DNA of 10,470 bases from Hallerella sp963597395. Its GTDB lineage: Bacteria > Fibrobacterota > Fibrobacteria > Fibrobacterales > Fibrobacteraceae. The DNA is taken from positions 1 to 10,470 of the forward strand of contig CAVBPX010000073.1 of NCBI GenBank assembly GCA_963597395.1, in the 5' to 3' direction. Shown here one piece after another: positions 1-6,449 of the stretch. The translations under genes and the position numbers were made by a program. Position 1 is the stretch's first letter. The number at the start of each line of letters is the position of its first letter. A model generated the notes under the pieces. That model was not told the origin of the DNA. It saw nothing but the letters and a program-made list of their open reading frames with translations, and searched no databases.

Positions 1-229
1 ACACTCCACACTCCACTCTCCACACTCCACTCTCCACACTCCACTCTCCACACTCCACTCTCCACACTCCACTCTCCACACTCCACTCTCCACACTCCAC
101 TCTCCACACTCCACTCTCCACACTCCACTCTCCACACTCCACTCTCCACACTCCACTCTCCACACTCCACTCTCCACACTCCACTCTCCACACTCCACTC
201 TCCACATTCCACTCTCCACATTCCACTCT
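1..229. repeat. 14-bp tandem repeat (minisatellite), about 16 copies
   Basis: From base 8 to 203 the 14-mer ACACTCCACTCTCC is repeated 14 times without a mismatch. Two further copies (204-217 and 218-229) carry the same C-to-T change, and the last one is cut short. Each unit is itself two related heptamers (ACACTCC and ACTCTCC), and bases 1-7 are an extra ACACTCC, so the array probably grew from a 7-bp motif. The plus strand has no G over the whole array, which makes the minus strand free of C. No frame on either strand contains a stop, but no start codon or recognisable protein goes with it, so I treat it as non-coding. The array reaches the window edge and its true length is unknown. Confidence 0.97.
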
Positions 230-260
230 GAACTAAGCTCTCGGTTCTAAGTTCTGACTA

Positions 261-316
261 CGGATCCTATCTGCCTCGCGGCAGACAGGTCGCTACGCGG
301 TGCTCCCTCCAGGATG
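261..316. repeat. Structured intergenic element (REP-like candidate)
   Basis: This spacer between the tandem array and sufB contains a perfect 6-bp hairpin, TCTGCC (270-275), loop TCGC, GGCAGA (280-285). It is bracketed by ATCCT (264-268) and AGGAT (311-315), which are reverse complements. The nested arrangement resembles short interspersed palindromic repeats found between genes in many bacteria. No second copy is in this window, so calling it a dispersed repeat is inference. Confidence 0.35.
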
Positions 317-347
317 ACTGTGAAGCGATGCCGCTCCGTTCAAAATG

Positions 348-362
348 TGACAATTTTTGTCA
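348..362 (-). terminator. Small hairpin just after sufB, possible weak terminator
   Basis: TGACAA (348-353) and TTGTCA (357-362) form a perfect 6-bp stem with a 3-base loop, 6 bases beyond the sufB stop codon on the minus strand. The stem is AT-rich and no clear T-run follows it, so termination would be weak. It could equally be a protein-binding palindrome. Confidence 0.3.
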
Positions 363-368
363 AACGAA

Positions 369-1805
369 TCAGCCGACGCTGTGTTCGAGCTTGAGCGTTA
401 AAAGCTGCTTGGCTTCGGCGGCAAATTCGCCGGGGAGTTCCTTGAAAACGTCCTTGCAGAATCCGCCGACGAGGGCCTGAATCGCGTCTTCACGGCGGAT
501 GCCGCGGCTTTCAAAGTAAAAGAGCTGCTCTTCGCTGATGCGGCTGGTGGAGGCCTCATGCTCCGTGGAGGATGTCGAATTGGCGACGCTTATGTAGGGG
601 AACGTGTGCGCGGAACTTTTGCTTCCGACGAGCATGTTGTCGCACTCCGTGTAGTTTCGGGAACCGCTCGCGCTTTTGTGAATATCGACCAGTCCTCGGT
701 AGGCGTTGGAACTTTCGTCCGCGCTGATGCCCTTGCTGATGATGGTGCTCCTGGTGTTTTTTCCGAGGTGGATCATCTTGGTGCCTGTGTCGGCCTGCAT
801 CTTTCCGTTGGTGAGCGCGACCGAGTAAAATTCGCAGCGGGAATCGTCCCCCTGCAAAATGCAGCTCGGATATTTCCAGGTGATGGCGCTTCCCGTTTCG
901 ACCTGCGTCCAGCTGATGTGGGAATTTTTCCCGGCGCACTTTCCGCGCTTTGTCACAAAGTTATAGACGCCGCCCTTTCCCGTTTCGCGGTCGCCCGCAT
1001 ACCAGTTTTGCACCGTGCTGTATTTGATGCTCGCATTGTCTTTCGCAACAAGTTCGACGATGGCGGAATGCAGCTGGTGGCTTGAGAATTCGGGAGCGGT
1101 GCATCCTTCGAGATAGCTCACTTCCGCGTCCCGGTCGGCGATGATGAGTGTGCGCTCGAACTGTCCCGCTTCGCGGTTGTTGATGCGGAAATACGTCGAA
1201 AGGTCAATGGGGCACTTGACACCGGGCGGAATATAGACAAAGCTTCCGTCCCCGAAGACCGCGCTGTTGAGGGCCGCAAAATAGTTGTCGCCCGGCGGGA
1301 CGACGCTTCCCATGTATTCTTCGATGAGCTCGGGATATTCGCGGATGGCGTCCGAGATGGAGCAGAAGATGATGCCCATTTCCATCAGCTTCTTTTTGTG
1401 GCTCGTGTAGATGCTCACGCTGTCGAATACGGCGTCCACGGCGACATTTGCGAGGCGCTTCTGCTCGTTCAGCGGAATGCCCAGCTTGTCGAAGGTTTCG
1501 AGAAGTTCCGGATCGACGTCTTCGATGGAATCGTGCGACTTCTTGGTCTTGGGCGCGGAATAATAGACGATGTCCTGCAAATCGACCGGTGCAAAATCGA
1601 GCTCCGCCCACCGCGGCTCTTCCATCTTCAAAAGCTTTTCATAGGCGTTCAGCCGGAACTTGAGCATAAACTCCGGTTCCTTGCGGATTTCCGAAGCCCG
1701 TTGGATGATTTTTTCGTTCAGACCCTTTTCGAACGAGTCGTTTTCGATGGGCGTGACGAATCCGTATTTGTAAGGCTCTCTGTAGGTTCCGGCTTCTTCG
1801 GTCAT
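369..1805 (-). CDS. sufB: Fe-S cluster assembly protein SufB
   Basis: 478-residue SufB, the core scaffold subunit of the SUF machinery, which normally works as a SufBC2D complex in the cytoplasm. The beta-helix core and C-terminal region match the family throughout, including a C-terminal SLEHSVG-like ending (LKLEHSVG). The residue equivalent to E. coli Cys254 is Cys235 in YLEGCTAP. The Cys405 equivalent is Cys388 in RNYTECDNML, and the His433-Glu434 pair is His416-Glu417 in TEHEAST, so the cluster-building residues are intact. Length is normal for the family. The ATG at 1805 overlaps the upstream NifU-like stop by four bases (ATGA), which implies translational coupling, with a GGAG about ten bases upstream. 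The reading frame stays open upstream of this ATG but that extension is the wrong frame of the neighbour. No sufC, sufD or sufS follows within the 368 bases downstream. Confidence 0.96.
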   Translation of the reverse strand: MTEEAGTYREPYKYGFVTPIENDSFEKGLNEKIIQRASEIRKEPEFMLKFRLNAYEKLLKMEEPRWAELDFAPVDLQDIVYYSAPKTKKSHDSIEDVDPELLETFDKLGIPLNEQKRLANVAVDAVFDSVSIYTSHKKKLMEMGIIFCSISDAIREYPELIEEYMGSVVPPGDNYFAALNSAVFGDGSFVYIPPGVKCPIDLSTYFRINNREAGQFERTLIIADRDAEVSYLEGCTAPEFSSHQLHSAIVELVAKDNASIKYSTVQNWYAGDRETGKGGVYNFVTKRGKCAGKNSHISWTQVETGSAITWKYPSCILQGDDSRCEFYSVALTNGKMQADTGTKMIHLGKNTRSTIISKGISADESSNAYRGLVDIHKSASGSRNYTECDNMLVGSKSSAHTFPYISVANSTSSTEHEASTSRISEEQLFYFESRGIRREDAIQALVGGFCKDVFKELPGEFAAEAKQLLTLKLEHSVG

Positions 1806-2575
1806 GCTAGCGGTTCTCCGGGAAAGGCGTCCTCGGGAATGACGTTCAGGTCGTAATAGACGTTGTCGCGGAGCGTGTCCTCGATATAGTAGAGCGTGCC
1901 TCCGCTCGAAGCCGAGCATCCCGCGCAGGCTCCCTGAAAGCGAATCTTTACGTGCGTTGCATCGAGCATTCCCAAAATTTCGAGGTCGCCGCCGTCGTTC
2001 TGGAGGGCGGAGCGGACGTTCACGTGCAGGCATTCGGCAATGCGCGCTAGGCGTTCTTCGTCGGAGAGGTCCGCCCATTCCTTGTCGGCCTCGTTTCGGC
2101 CTTCGACCGTTTGCGTGCGGTATTTGATTTTTTCCATCGTCTCGCGGGCGGCGAGGGCCACGGCCTTCTTTTCGGGGTAGGACGCGACGAGCTTTTCGAT
2201 GAGGCGCGCAAGGCTTTGAATTTCGGTCGCGGCGAGCGGAAACGCCGGAGTTTCGGGCGTGTCGCGCAGTTCCTTTTCGAGCGCGTGGACGTTTATTCCC
2301 TTGAGGTCCTCGACCGTCTTCCCTTGCAGTTTTTCGCAAAGCGTGTCGGCGAGAGCGGTAAAAATCGGACCGCCGTAGGTAAAGAATCTCGTTTCGACTA
2401 TCTGGTCCTTTTCGGGATCGACCGTGATGTAGATTTTGAGGCTTTCTTCCTTTCCGTCGATGAGGGCGAGCCCGCGTTCGTCGGCTTCGACCTGGAAGAT
2501 GGCTCCGCGATACTTGGGGGCGCGGGCCAGGGACTTGACTTTTTCGGAAATGAAGGTTTCGGGAATGTCGCTCAT
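1802..2575 (-). CDS. NifU-like protein: degenerate IscU-like domain fused to Nfu domain
   Basis: 257 residues. Residues about 10-135 align by pattern with the IscU/NifU N-terminal scaffold (APKYRG in place of APACGD, FFTYGGP in place of FKTFGCG, then CEKLQGKTVEDL). The scaffold cysteines of IscU are not at the expected places: the first is replaced by Tyr/Arg, the second by Gly, and the third region reads FPLAA rather than HCS. The only Cys in this part is Cys80, in the helix after the second site. Residues about 171-245 form an Nfu domain with LQNDGGDLEI and the cluster-binding CxxC at Cys217 and Cys220 (GACAGCSAS). The protein therefore looks like an Nfu-type cluster carrier with a structural, possibly docking, N-terminal domain, serving the coupled SufB. 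The ATG at 2575 has no Shine-Dalgarno sequence and lies just 7 bases after a TAnnTTTG promoter element. I leave the symbol empty because naming in this group is inconsistent. Confidence 0.88.
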   Translation of the reverse strand: MSDIPETFISEKVKSLARAPKYRGAIFQVEADERGLALIDGKEESLKIYITVDPEKDQIVETRFFTYGGPIFTALADTLCEKLQGKTVEDLKGINVHALEKELRDTPETPAFPLAATEIQSLARLIEKLVASYPEKKAVALAARETMEKIKYRTQTVEGRNEADKEWADLSDEERLARIAECLHVNVRSALQNDGGDLEILGMLDATHVKIRFQGACAGCSASSGGTLYYIEDTLRDNVYYDLNVIPEDAFPGEPLA

Positions 2576-2582
2576 AGCAGCC

Positions 2583-2590
2583 CAAATTTA
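2583..2590 (-). promoter_or_regulatory. FCB-type -7 promoter element for the nifU-sufB unit
   Basis: The minus strand reads TAAATTTG, an exact match to TAnnTTTG, with GGG following. It ends only seven bases before the ATG at 2575, so the predicted transcript would have a leader of a few bases. A -33 element is not clear. Confidence 0.6.
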
Positions 2591-2601
2591 ATAAAATATG
2601 C

Positions 2602-2680
2602 TTCGGCTTGCCCGCTTTGCCGCCGAAATCCCGAAAGCGGGGAAAACGTTTCCAATGGAATCCGAATTTTCTAGATTCGG
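2602..2680. promoter_or_regulatory. Cluster of inverted repeats in a divergent control region
   Basis: Between the Fe-S unit and the phospholipase gene lie several perfect inverted repeats in a row. TTCGGC (2602-2607) pairs with GCCGAA (2622-2627). CCCGCTTT (2611-2618) pairs with AAAGCGGG (2634-2641) and competes with the first. GGAAA (2641-2645) pairs with TTTCC (2649-2653) around ACG. CCGAAT (2662-2667) pairs with ATTCGG (2675-2680) and overlaps the promoter of the phospholipase gene. These could be operator sites or RNA structures. I could not match them to a named regulator site. Confidence 0.4.
2672..2679 (+). promoter_or_regulatory. FCB-type -7 promoter element for the phospholipase gene
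   Basis: TAGATTCG fits TAnnTTnG and is followed by GGG, as at the other sites in this window. The start codon at 2699 lies 19 bases on, with GGAG at 2689-2692 as ribosome binding site six bases before the ATG. Confidence 0.5.
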
Positions 2681-2698
2681 GGTAAAACGGAGATTCCT

Positions 2699-3562
2699 AT
2701 GTCGGAGAAGAACGAAGGTCTAGGGCTTGTTCTCGAAGGTGGCGGCATGCGCGGCGTCTTTACCGCCGGCGTGCTGGATTTTTTTCTCGAGGAAAACTTT
2801 TTTGTCGATAAGGTCATCGGGGTGAGCGCCGGGGCCGTCGAGGCCGTGAACTTTGTGTCGAGGCAGGAAAAGCGCGGTTACCGAGTCATTGCAACGTATG
2901 CGCGCGACAAGCGCTATATGAGCTTCCGTTCGCTTCTTTTGACGGGGGACCTTTTCAATAAAAAGTTTTGTTACGAGCGGATTCCCGACGAACTTGACCC
3001 GTTTGACTATGCGACTTTTCGGGGATCCCCGATGCGCACCTATGCGGCGGCGACGAACGTCCTCACGGGGGAAGCCTCGTATCTCGAACTTTCGGACCTT
3101 CGCCTGGACATGGAAAAGCTCCGCGCCTCGGGCTCGCTTCCGCTGGTTTCGAGCCTCGTAAAAATTGATGGCATCCCGTTTCTCGACGGGGGCATTGCCG
3201 ACTCGATTCCGTTCCGTGCGATGCTCGAAATGGGATGCTCCAAGTGCGTCGTGGTTCTTACGCGCGATGCCTCCTATCGCAAAAAGCCGAACAGGCTCAT
3301 GCCGCTTATCCGTCTAAAATACCGCAAATATCCGCGTTTCGTCGCGGCCTGTGAAAACCGTTTCCGCGTGTATAACGAGACGCTCGACGCCCTGAAAGAG
3401 GCCGAAGCCCGCGGGGAAGTGTTCATTATCCGTCCGCAAAAAAAAGTCGAGGTCGGAAGGCTCGAAAAGGACGCTCGAAAGCTCGAAGCACTTTATGACG
3501 AAGGCTTTGACGAGGCAAAGAATCGCTTCGAGGACCTGAAGCGGTTTATCGGAAAAATGTAA
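2699..3562 (+). CDS. Patatin-like phospholipase (YjjU/RssA-like)
   Basis: 287-residue cytoplasmic serine hydrolase of the patatin family, expected to cleave acyl esters of phospholipids with a Ser-Asp dyad. The oxyanion-hole glycine motif GGGMRG is at residues 14-19. The nucleophile is Ser43 in GVSAG (41-45), and the catalytic Asp is Asp163 in FLDGG. All lie in the order and spacing usual for bacterial patatins, and the length matches the YjjU-like subgroup. I see no signal peptide. The C-terminal third (about 190-287) is rich in Lys, Arg and Glu and may bind membrane surfaces. It is a single-gene unit: it diverges from the Fe-S genes with its own promoter and GGAG ribosome binding site, and ends two bases before a strong terminator. 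The physiological substrate cannot be told from the sequence. Confidence 0.93.
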   Translation: MSEKNEGLGLVLEGGGMRGVFTAGVLDFFLEENFFVDKVIGVSAGAVEAVNFVSRQEKRGYRVIATYARDKRYMSFRSLLLTGDLFNKKFCYERIPDELDPFDYATFRGSPMRTYAAATNVLTGEASYLELSDLRLDMEKLRASGSLPLVSSLVKIDGIPFLDGGIADSIPFRAMLEMGCSKCVVVLTRDASYRKKPNRLMPLIRLKYRKYPRFVAACENRFRVYNETLDALKEAEARGEVFIIRPQKKVEVGRLEKDARKLEALYDEGFDEAKNRFEDLKRFIGKM

Positions 3563-3563
3563 A

Positions 3564-3593
3564 GGGCCCGCCCGGAGGGCGGACCCGATTTTT
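3564..3593 (+). terminator. Rho-independent terminator of the phospholipase gene
   Basis: GGGCCCGCCC (3564-3573), loop GGA, GGGCGGACCC (3577-3586), followed by GATTTTT. The 10-position stem has one C-A mismatch. It starts one base after the stop codon. On the opposite strand the same stem is followed by TTTACATTTTT, so it may work in both directions. Confidence 0.88.
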
Positions 3594-3609
3594 CAAAAGT
3601 CCCGAAAGG

Positions 3610-3636
3610 TTTTGACCGAAAAGGCTCCGGTCAAAA
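3610..3636 (-). terminator. Hairpin closing the NSS/MetS unit
   Basis: TTTTGACCG (3610-3618) and CGGTCAAAA (3628-3636) form a perfect 9-bp stem with a 9-base loop, three bases beyond the small-subunit stop. The downstream T-tract on the minus strand is short (CCTTT), so full termination may rely on the GC-rich hairpin at 3564-3586 behind it. Confidence 0.6.
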
Positions 3637-3639
3637 GGC

Positions 3640-3756
3640 CTATTTCTTTTTCTTTTTGAACATCGTGTAGAAGCAATAGATGTTCAAGAGAACGATTGCC
3701 GTCCACGACGCCACAAGAAAAATCAGTCCGCTGGTCGAAAGCTCCTGCATTTCCAT
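3640..3756 (-). CDS. MetS-like small subunit of NSS-family transporter
   Basis: 38-residue single-pass membrane protein. An acidic and polar N-terminus (MEMQELSTSG) leads into one hydrophobic helix at about residues 11-33, and the protein ends in KKKKK, predicting a cytoplasmic C-terminus. It begins one base after the stop of the LeuT-like transporter, and an excellent ribosome binding site AAGGAGG (3763-3769) sits six bases before the ATG inside the end of that gene. Small proteins of this layout are known as MetS-type subunits of NSS transporters, from the MetPS methionine system of Corynebacterium. The function here is inferred from position, size and topology. The frame is open further upstream, but the ribosome binding site decides this start. 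Confidence 0.88.
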   Translation of the reverse strand: MEMQELSTSGLIFLVASWTAIVLLNIYCFYTMFKKKKK

Positions 3757-3757
3757 A

Positions 3758-5383
3758 TTAGTCCTCCTTTGCGTATTCGCCAATTTCAGGCTGTTTAATG
3801 GATTCGTCCCGTCCGCGGAGGGCGCGTCCGCTCTTCCAGGCATACCAGATGGCGACGTTCACCAGAACGACGAACAGGATGAGGACAATTCGAAGTCCCC
3901 AGATGAAGTGCGTCTTGAGAAGCATGTGTCCGCAGAACGAAACCATTTCGTCCGCGGGGACGCTCGTAAGAAGCAGCGTGTTCATGCCGTCGTGAACCGT
4001 CCACGAAATGAGCAGAATGAGGAGCGAGAACGGGCACACGTAGCGGATGATAAAGCGGAAGGGCTTCGAAATCCGGAGCTTGGAGCCTTCGCACAAAAGT
4101 GCAAACGCCTCGGACTCGTTCGGGTTTTCCGTGGACTTGCGGCGTCCGAGGACAAAGGAGAAGATAAACGCCTGGATGGTGCCGAGGACGATGAGGAGGA
4201 AGCATCCGCCCCAGAAGTCGAGCTCGTCAACGGCTCCGGCGGCAAGGCCGAAGATGCTGATGAGACCGCCGATGAACGTGACGATTCCGATGGTCGTAAC
4301 GGCTCCCTTCCGGGAGAACTTTAGGTCGTCCTCGCAGAAGCTGATGAGCGGCTGGATAATGGAAATGGCGCTGGTCACGCCCGCAAAGAAGAGCATTCCG
4401 AACCAGAGGGTCGAGAAGAGGCTTCCGAACGGAATCTGCCCGAACACGTGCGGCATGCTCTGGAAGGCAAGGCCAAAGGTTCCGAGCTTCGCGCATTCCT
4501 CGATGTTCGAACCCGCGATGATGACCGCGAGCGGAATGACGATTGTTCCGCCCAGGATGACTTCGGCAAATTCGTTCGTCGCACCGGCGGTGAGGGACGA
4601 AAGCGCAATGTCCTCGTTTCTTTTGACGTAGCTCGCGTAGCAGAGGACAATACCCATGCCGAGGCTCATCGTAAAGAACACCTGGCCCGCGGCGGCAAGC
4701 CAAACGGAAGGATTCGTGAGGGACGAAAAGTCCGGGTTCCACATAAACGCGAGGCCCTTTCCGATGCCGGGGAGCGTGAGAACTCGGACGACGAGGATGA
4801 TGCCCATAATGAGAAGAAGCGGCATGCAGACCTTGTTCGCGCGTTCAATGCCTTTGCGGACGCCAAACGAGAGAAGTCCCATGTTGCACGCAAACGTGAT
4901 GAGGAAGAAGACGATGGCCGAGGGGAAGGGGCCCATCTTTTCCTTGAGCATGATGAAGTTTCCGAAGAATTCCGAAATCTTACCGGCCGCGACGACGTCC
5001 GAAAGCGTTCCCGTCAGCGAATACCATGTAAAGGCGAGAATCCACGATTCGATGAACATGTAGTAGAAGCTGATGAAAAGCGGCGGGAGAAGGCCCATCG
5101 AGCCCAAATACTTGCCCCACGGCTTTCCGATGATCTTGTCGTAGGCGCCCGGGGAGGTGCCGTGTCGGAGGATGCCCGCATAGCGTCCGAGCGTCCATTC
5201 GATCCAGGCGAGCGGAATCCCCAAAACGAGGAACGCGATGATGTAGGGAATGATGAATGTACCGCCGCCATTGGTAGCGGCCTGCACGGGGAATCGTAAG
5301 AAGTTTCCGAGTCCGACGGCGCTTCCGGCAACGGCCAGAATGACGCCTAGTTTCGAACCCCAGTTTTCTCGGTTATTTGCCAT
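3758..5383 (-). CDS. LeuT-like sodium-dependent amino acid transporter (NSS/SNF family)
   Basis: 541-residue inner-membrane Na+/amino acid symporter with about 12 membrane helices. TM1 carries GLGNFLRFPVQAATNGGG (residues 24-41), almost the same as Aquifex LeuT, covering the unwound substrate and Na+ site. Tyr107-Tyr108 in TM3 match LeuT Tyr107-Tyr108. TM6 has FFTMS (Phe237, Thr238, Ser240) matching LeuT Phe253, Thr254 and Ser256. TM8 has Thr337-Ser338 for the second Na+ site. NEFAE (270-274) ends in Glu274, equivalent to LeuT Glu290, which makes transport chloride-independent. A hydrophobic or neutral amino acid is the likely substrate. A MetS-like partner suggests methionine or alanine, but this is inference. 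ATG at 5383 is preceded by AAAGG eight bases upstream and a TAnnTT promoter element at 5412-5419. Confidence 0.95.
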   Translation of the reverse strand: MANNRENWGSKLGVILAVAGSAVGLGNFLRFPVQAATNGGGTFIIPYIIAFLVLGIPLAWIEWTLGRYAGILRHGTSPGAYDKIIGKPWGKYLGSMGLLPPLFISFYYMFIESWILAFTWYSLTGTLSDVVAAGKISEFFGNFIMLKEKMGPFPSAIVFFLITFACNMGLLSFGVRKGIERANKVCMPLLLIMGIILVVRVLTLPGIGKGLAFMWNPDFSSLTNPSVWLAAAGQVFFTMSLGMGIVLCYASYVKRNEDIALSSLTAGATNEFAEVILGGTIVIPLAVIIAGSNIEECAKLGTFGLAFQSMPHVFGQIPFGSLFSTLWFGMLFFAGVTSAISIIQPLISFCEDDLKFSRKGAVTTIGIVTFIGGLISIFGLAAGAVDELDFWGGCFLLIVLGTIQAFIFSFVLGRRKSTENPNESEAFALLCEGSKLRISKPFRFIIRYVCPFSLLILLISWTVHDGMNTLLLTSVPADEMVSFCGHMLLKTHFIWGLRIVLILFVVLVNVAIWYAWKSGRALRGRDESIKQPEIGEYAKED

Positions 5384-5411
5384 AGCAACAGCCTTTCTAA
5401 AGGAATTTTCA

Positions 5412-5419
5412 ACAATTTA
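5412..5419 (-). promoter_or_regulatory. FCB-type -7 promoter element for the NSS transporter unit
   Basis: The minus strand reads TAAATTGT followed by TG, fitting TAnnTT with a weaker 3' end than the other sites. It lies 28 bases before the ATG at 5383, in the 55-bp gap after azlD. No terminator is obvious between azlD and this site, so read-through from the purF unit is possible. Confidence 0.4.
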
Positions 5420-5438
5420 GTAAAAGTTTTCGCAAATT

Positions 5439-5750
5439 TCAAAAAAGCCCGCCATCTACGAGCAAAACGGCGGCGCATGCCGCACAGGCGACGAGGACGA
5501 GCCCGCGTCCGAGGAGCGAGACTACGACGGCCGTCACGAGGGCCGCAATTCCCGAAAGGCGCGAACTGGTCGCGTAGAAAATCGCGGGAACGGTCATCGC
5601 GGAAAGAACCGTGTAGGGAATGTAGGCGAGAAACGACTTCCAGAACTCGCTTTGGATGTCGCGCTTGAGAAGAATGAACGGAATGGTCCGGACGAGGTAG
5701 GTGACGCCCGCCATCACAAGAAGATAGAGCGCGTAGCTGTGGAGGCTCAT
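5439..5750 (-). CDS. azlD: AzlD family branched-chain amino acid export subunit
   Basis: 103-residue, very hydrophobic protein with about three to four membrane helices. It matches the small AzlD subunit by size, by the N-terminal segment YLVRTIPFILLKR (residues 18-30), and by its position directly after azlC. AzlC and AzlD together export branched-chain amino acids or their analogues (known from Bacillus AzlCD and Corynebacterium BrnFE). The ATG at 5750 overlaps the azlC stop by four bases, and AGGGAGG at 5761-5767 gives a good ribosome binding site ten bases upstream. The C-terminal region is mostly Ala, Val and Leu and ends in a short GGLF. Confidence 0.88.
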   Translation of the reverse strand: MSLHSYALYLLVMAGVTYLVRTIPFILLKRDIQSEFWKSFLAYIPYTVLSAMTVPAIFYATSSRLSGIAALVTAVVVSLLGRGLVLVACAACAAVLLVDGGLF

Positions 5751-6442
5751 GTCCGAGCGTCCTCCCTGATGGGGAAAAGTTTTGCCGTAACGAGGGAGGA
5801 GAGGACCGCGCAAATGATGATGGCAAATCCCGTCGAAACGCCCTTCAGCGCGGGAACGTAGAAGAACGCGAAACTGATTGCCACGGCGAGAAGAACCGCA
5901 AAGAGCGTCGGGCGGTGGGACTTCGCCTTGGGGACGACTATTGCGACGAACATGCCGTAGAGCGCGACTCCCAGGGCGTTCCCGAGAATTGCCGGCAAAA
6001 CTTCGCCCGCGATGGCTCCGGTAAGGGTCCCCGCCGACCATCCGATGTAGGGGAGCATGCACAGTCCAAAAAAGTAGAGCGGGTTTACGCGTTCCTTCGC
6101 GTTCATCGCGAGCGCATAAATTTCGTCGGTGATGCCCGTGCTCAAAAGGAGCCTTTGCGGCGTCTTGAAGGACGGCGAAACCTTTTGGGAAAGGGAGATG
6201 GCCATCAGCGAATAGCGGAGGTTGATGAAGAACGTCGCGAGCGCCATTTCAAAAAGCGTCCCCGCCGCTTCCATAATCTTTAACCCGGCGAACTGCCCCG
6301 CGGAGGTGAGGTTCGTCATGGAAATAAACGTGACGAGCGGAAAGGAAAGAACCTTGGAACCGGCTATGCCAAAGGAAAAGGACACCGCAAAGTATCCGAT
6401 TCCGATGGGAAGACCGTCGATGAGACCTTTTGAAAATTTCAC
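5747..6442 (-). CDS. azlC: AzlC family branched-chain amino acid export subunit
   Basis: 231-residue membrane protein, the large subunit of the AzlCD exporter. The N-terminus GLIDGLPIGIGYFAVSFSFG (residues 6-25) is the signature opening of the family. The rest alternates hydrophobic helices with short basic loops, in keeping with the family's normal length. Start is a GTG at 6442, chosen because the family signature begins almost at once after it. It has no good ribosome binding site and lies seven bases after the purF stop, so ribosomes finishing purF probably start it. The 3' end overlaps azlD by four bases. Which amino acid is exported cannot be read from the sequence. Confidence 0.9.
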   Translation of the reverse strand: MKFSKGLIDGLPIGIGYFAVSFSFGIAGSKVLSFPLVTFISMTNLTSAGQFAGLKIMEAAGTLFEMALATFFINLRYSLMAISLSQKVSPSFKTPQRLLLSTGITDEIYALAMNAKERVNPLYFFGLCMLPYIGWSAGTLTGAIAGEVLPAILGNALGVALYGMFVAIVVPKAKSHRPTLFAVLLAVAISFAFFYVPALKGVSTGFAIIICAVLSSLVTAKLFPIREDART

Positions 6443-6449
6443 GGGAAGG

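Noticed and set aside
1..229. Possible CRISPR array
   Set aside because: The repeats are directly adjacent with no unique spacers, the unit is only 14 bp, and there are no cas genes.
1806..2585. The sufB frame stays open for about 260 further codons upstream, fully overlapping the NifU-like gene on the same strand
   Set aside because: The product is very rich in Arg, Pro and Gly, as expected for an out-of-phase reading of GC-rich coding DNA. The family start of SufB and the ATGA overlap fix the real start at 1805.
558..2674. Plus-strand frames of 150-190 codons (558-1085, 1398-1856, 2111-2674) opposite the Fe-S genes
   Set aside because: They mirror codons of conserved SufB and NifU-like proteins and show no family features of their own.
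3680..5299. Long plus-strand frames (3680-4324 and 4448-5299) across the transporter gene
   Set aside because: Charged, low-complexity products antisense to a clear LeuT-like membrane protein. No promoter or ribosome binding site was noticed.
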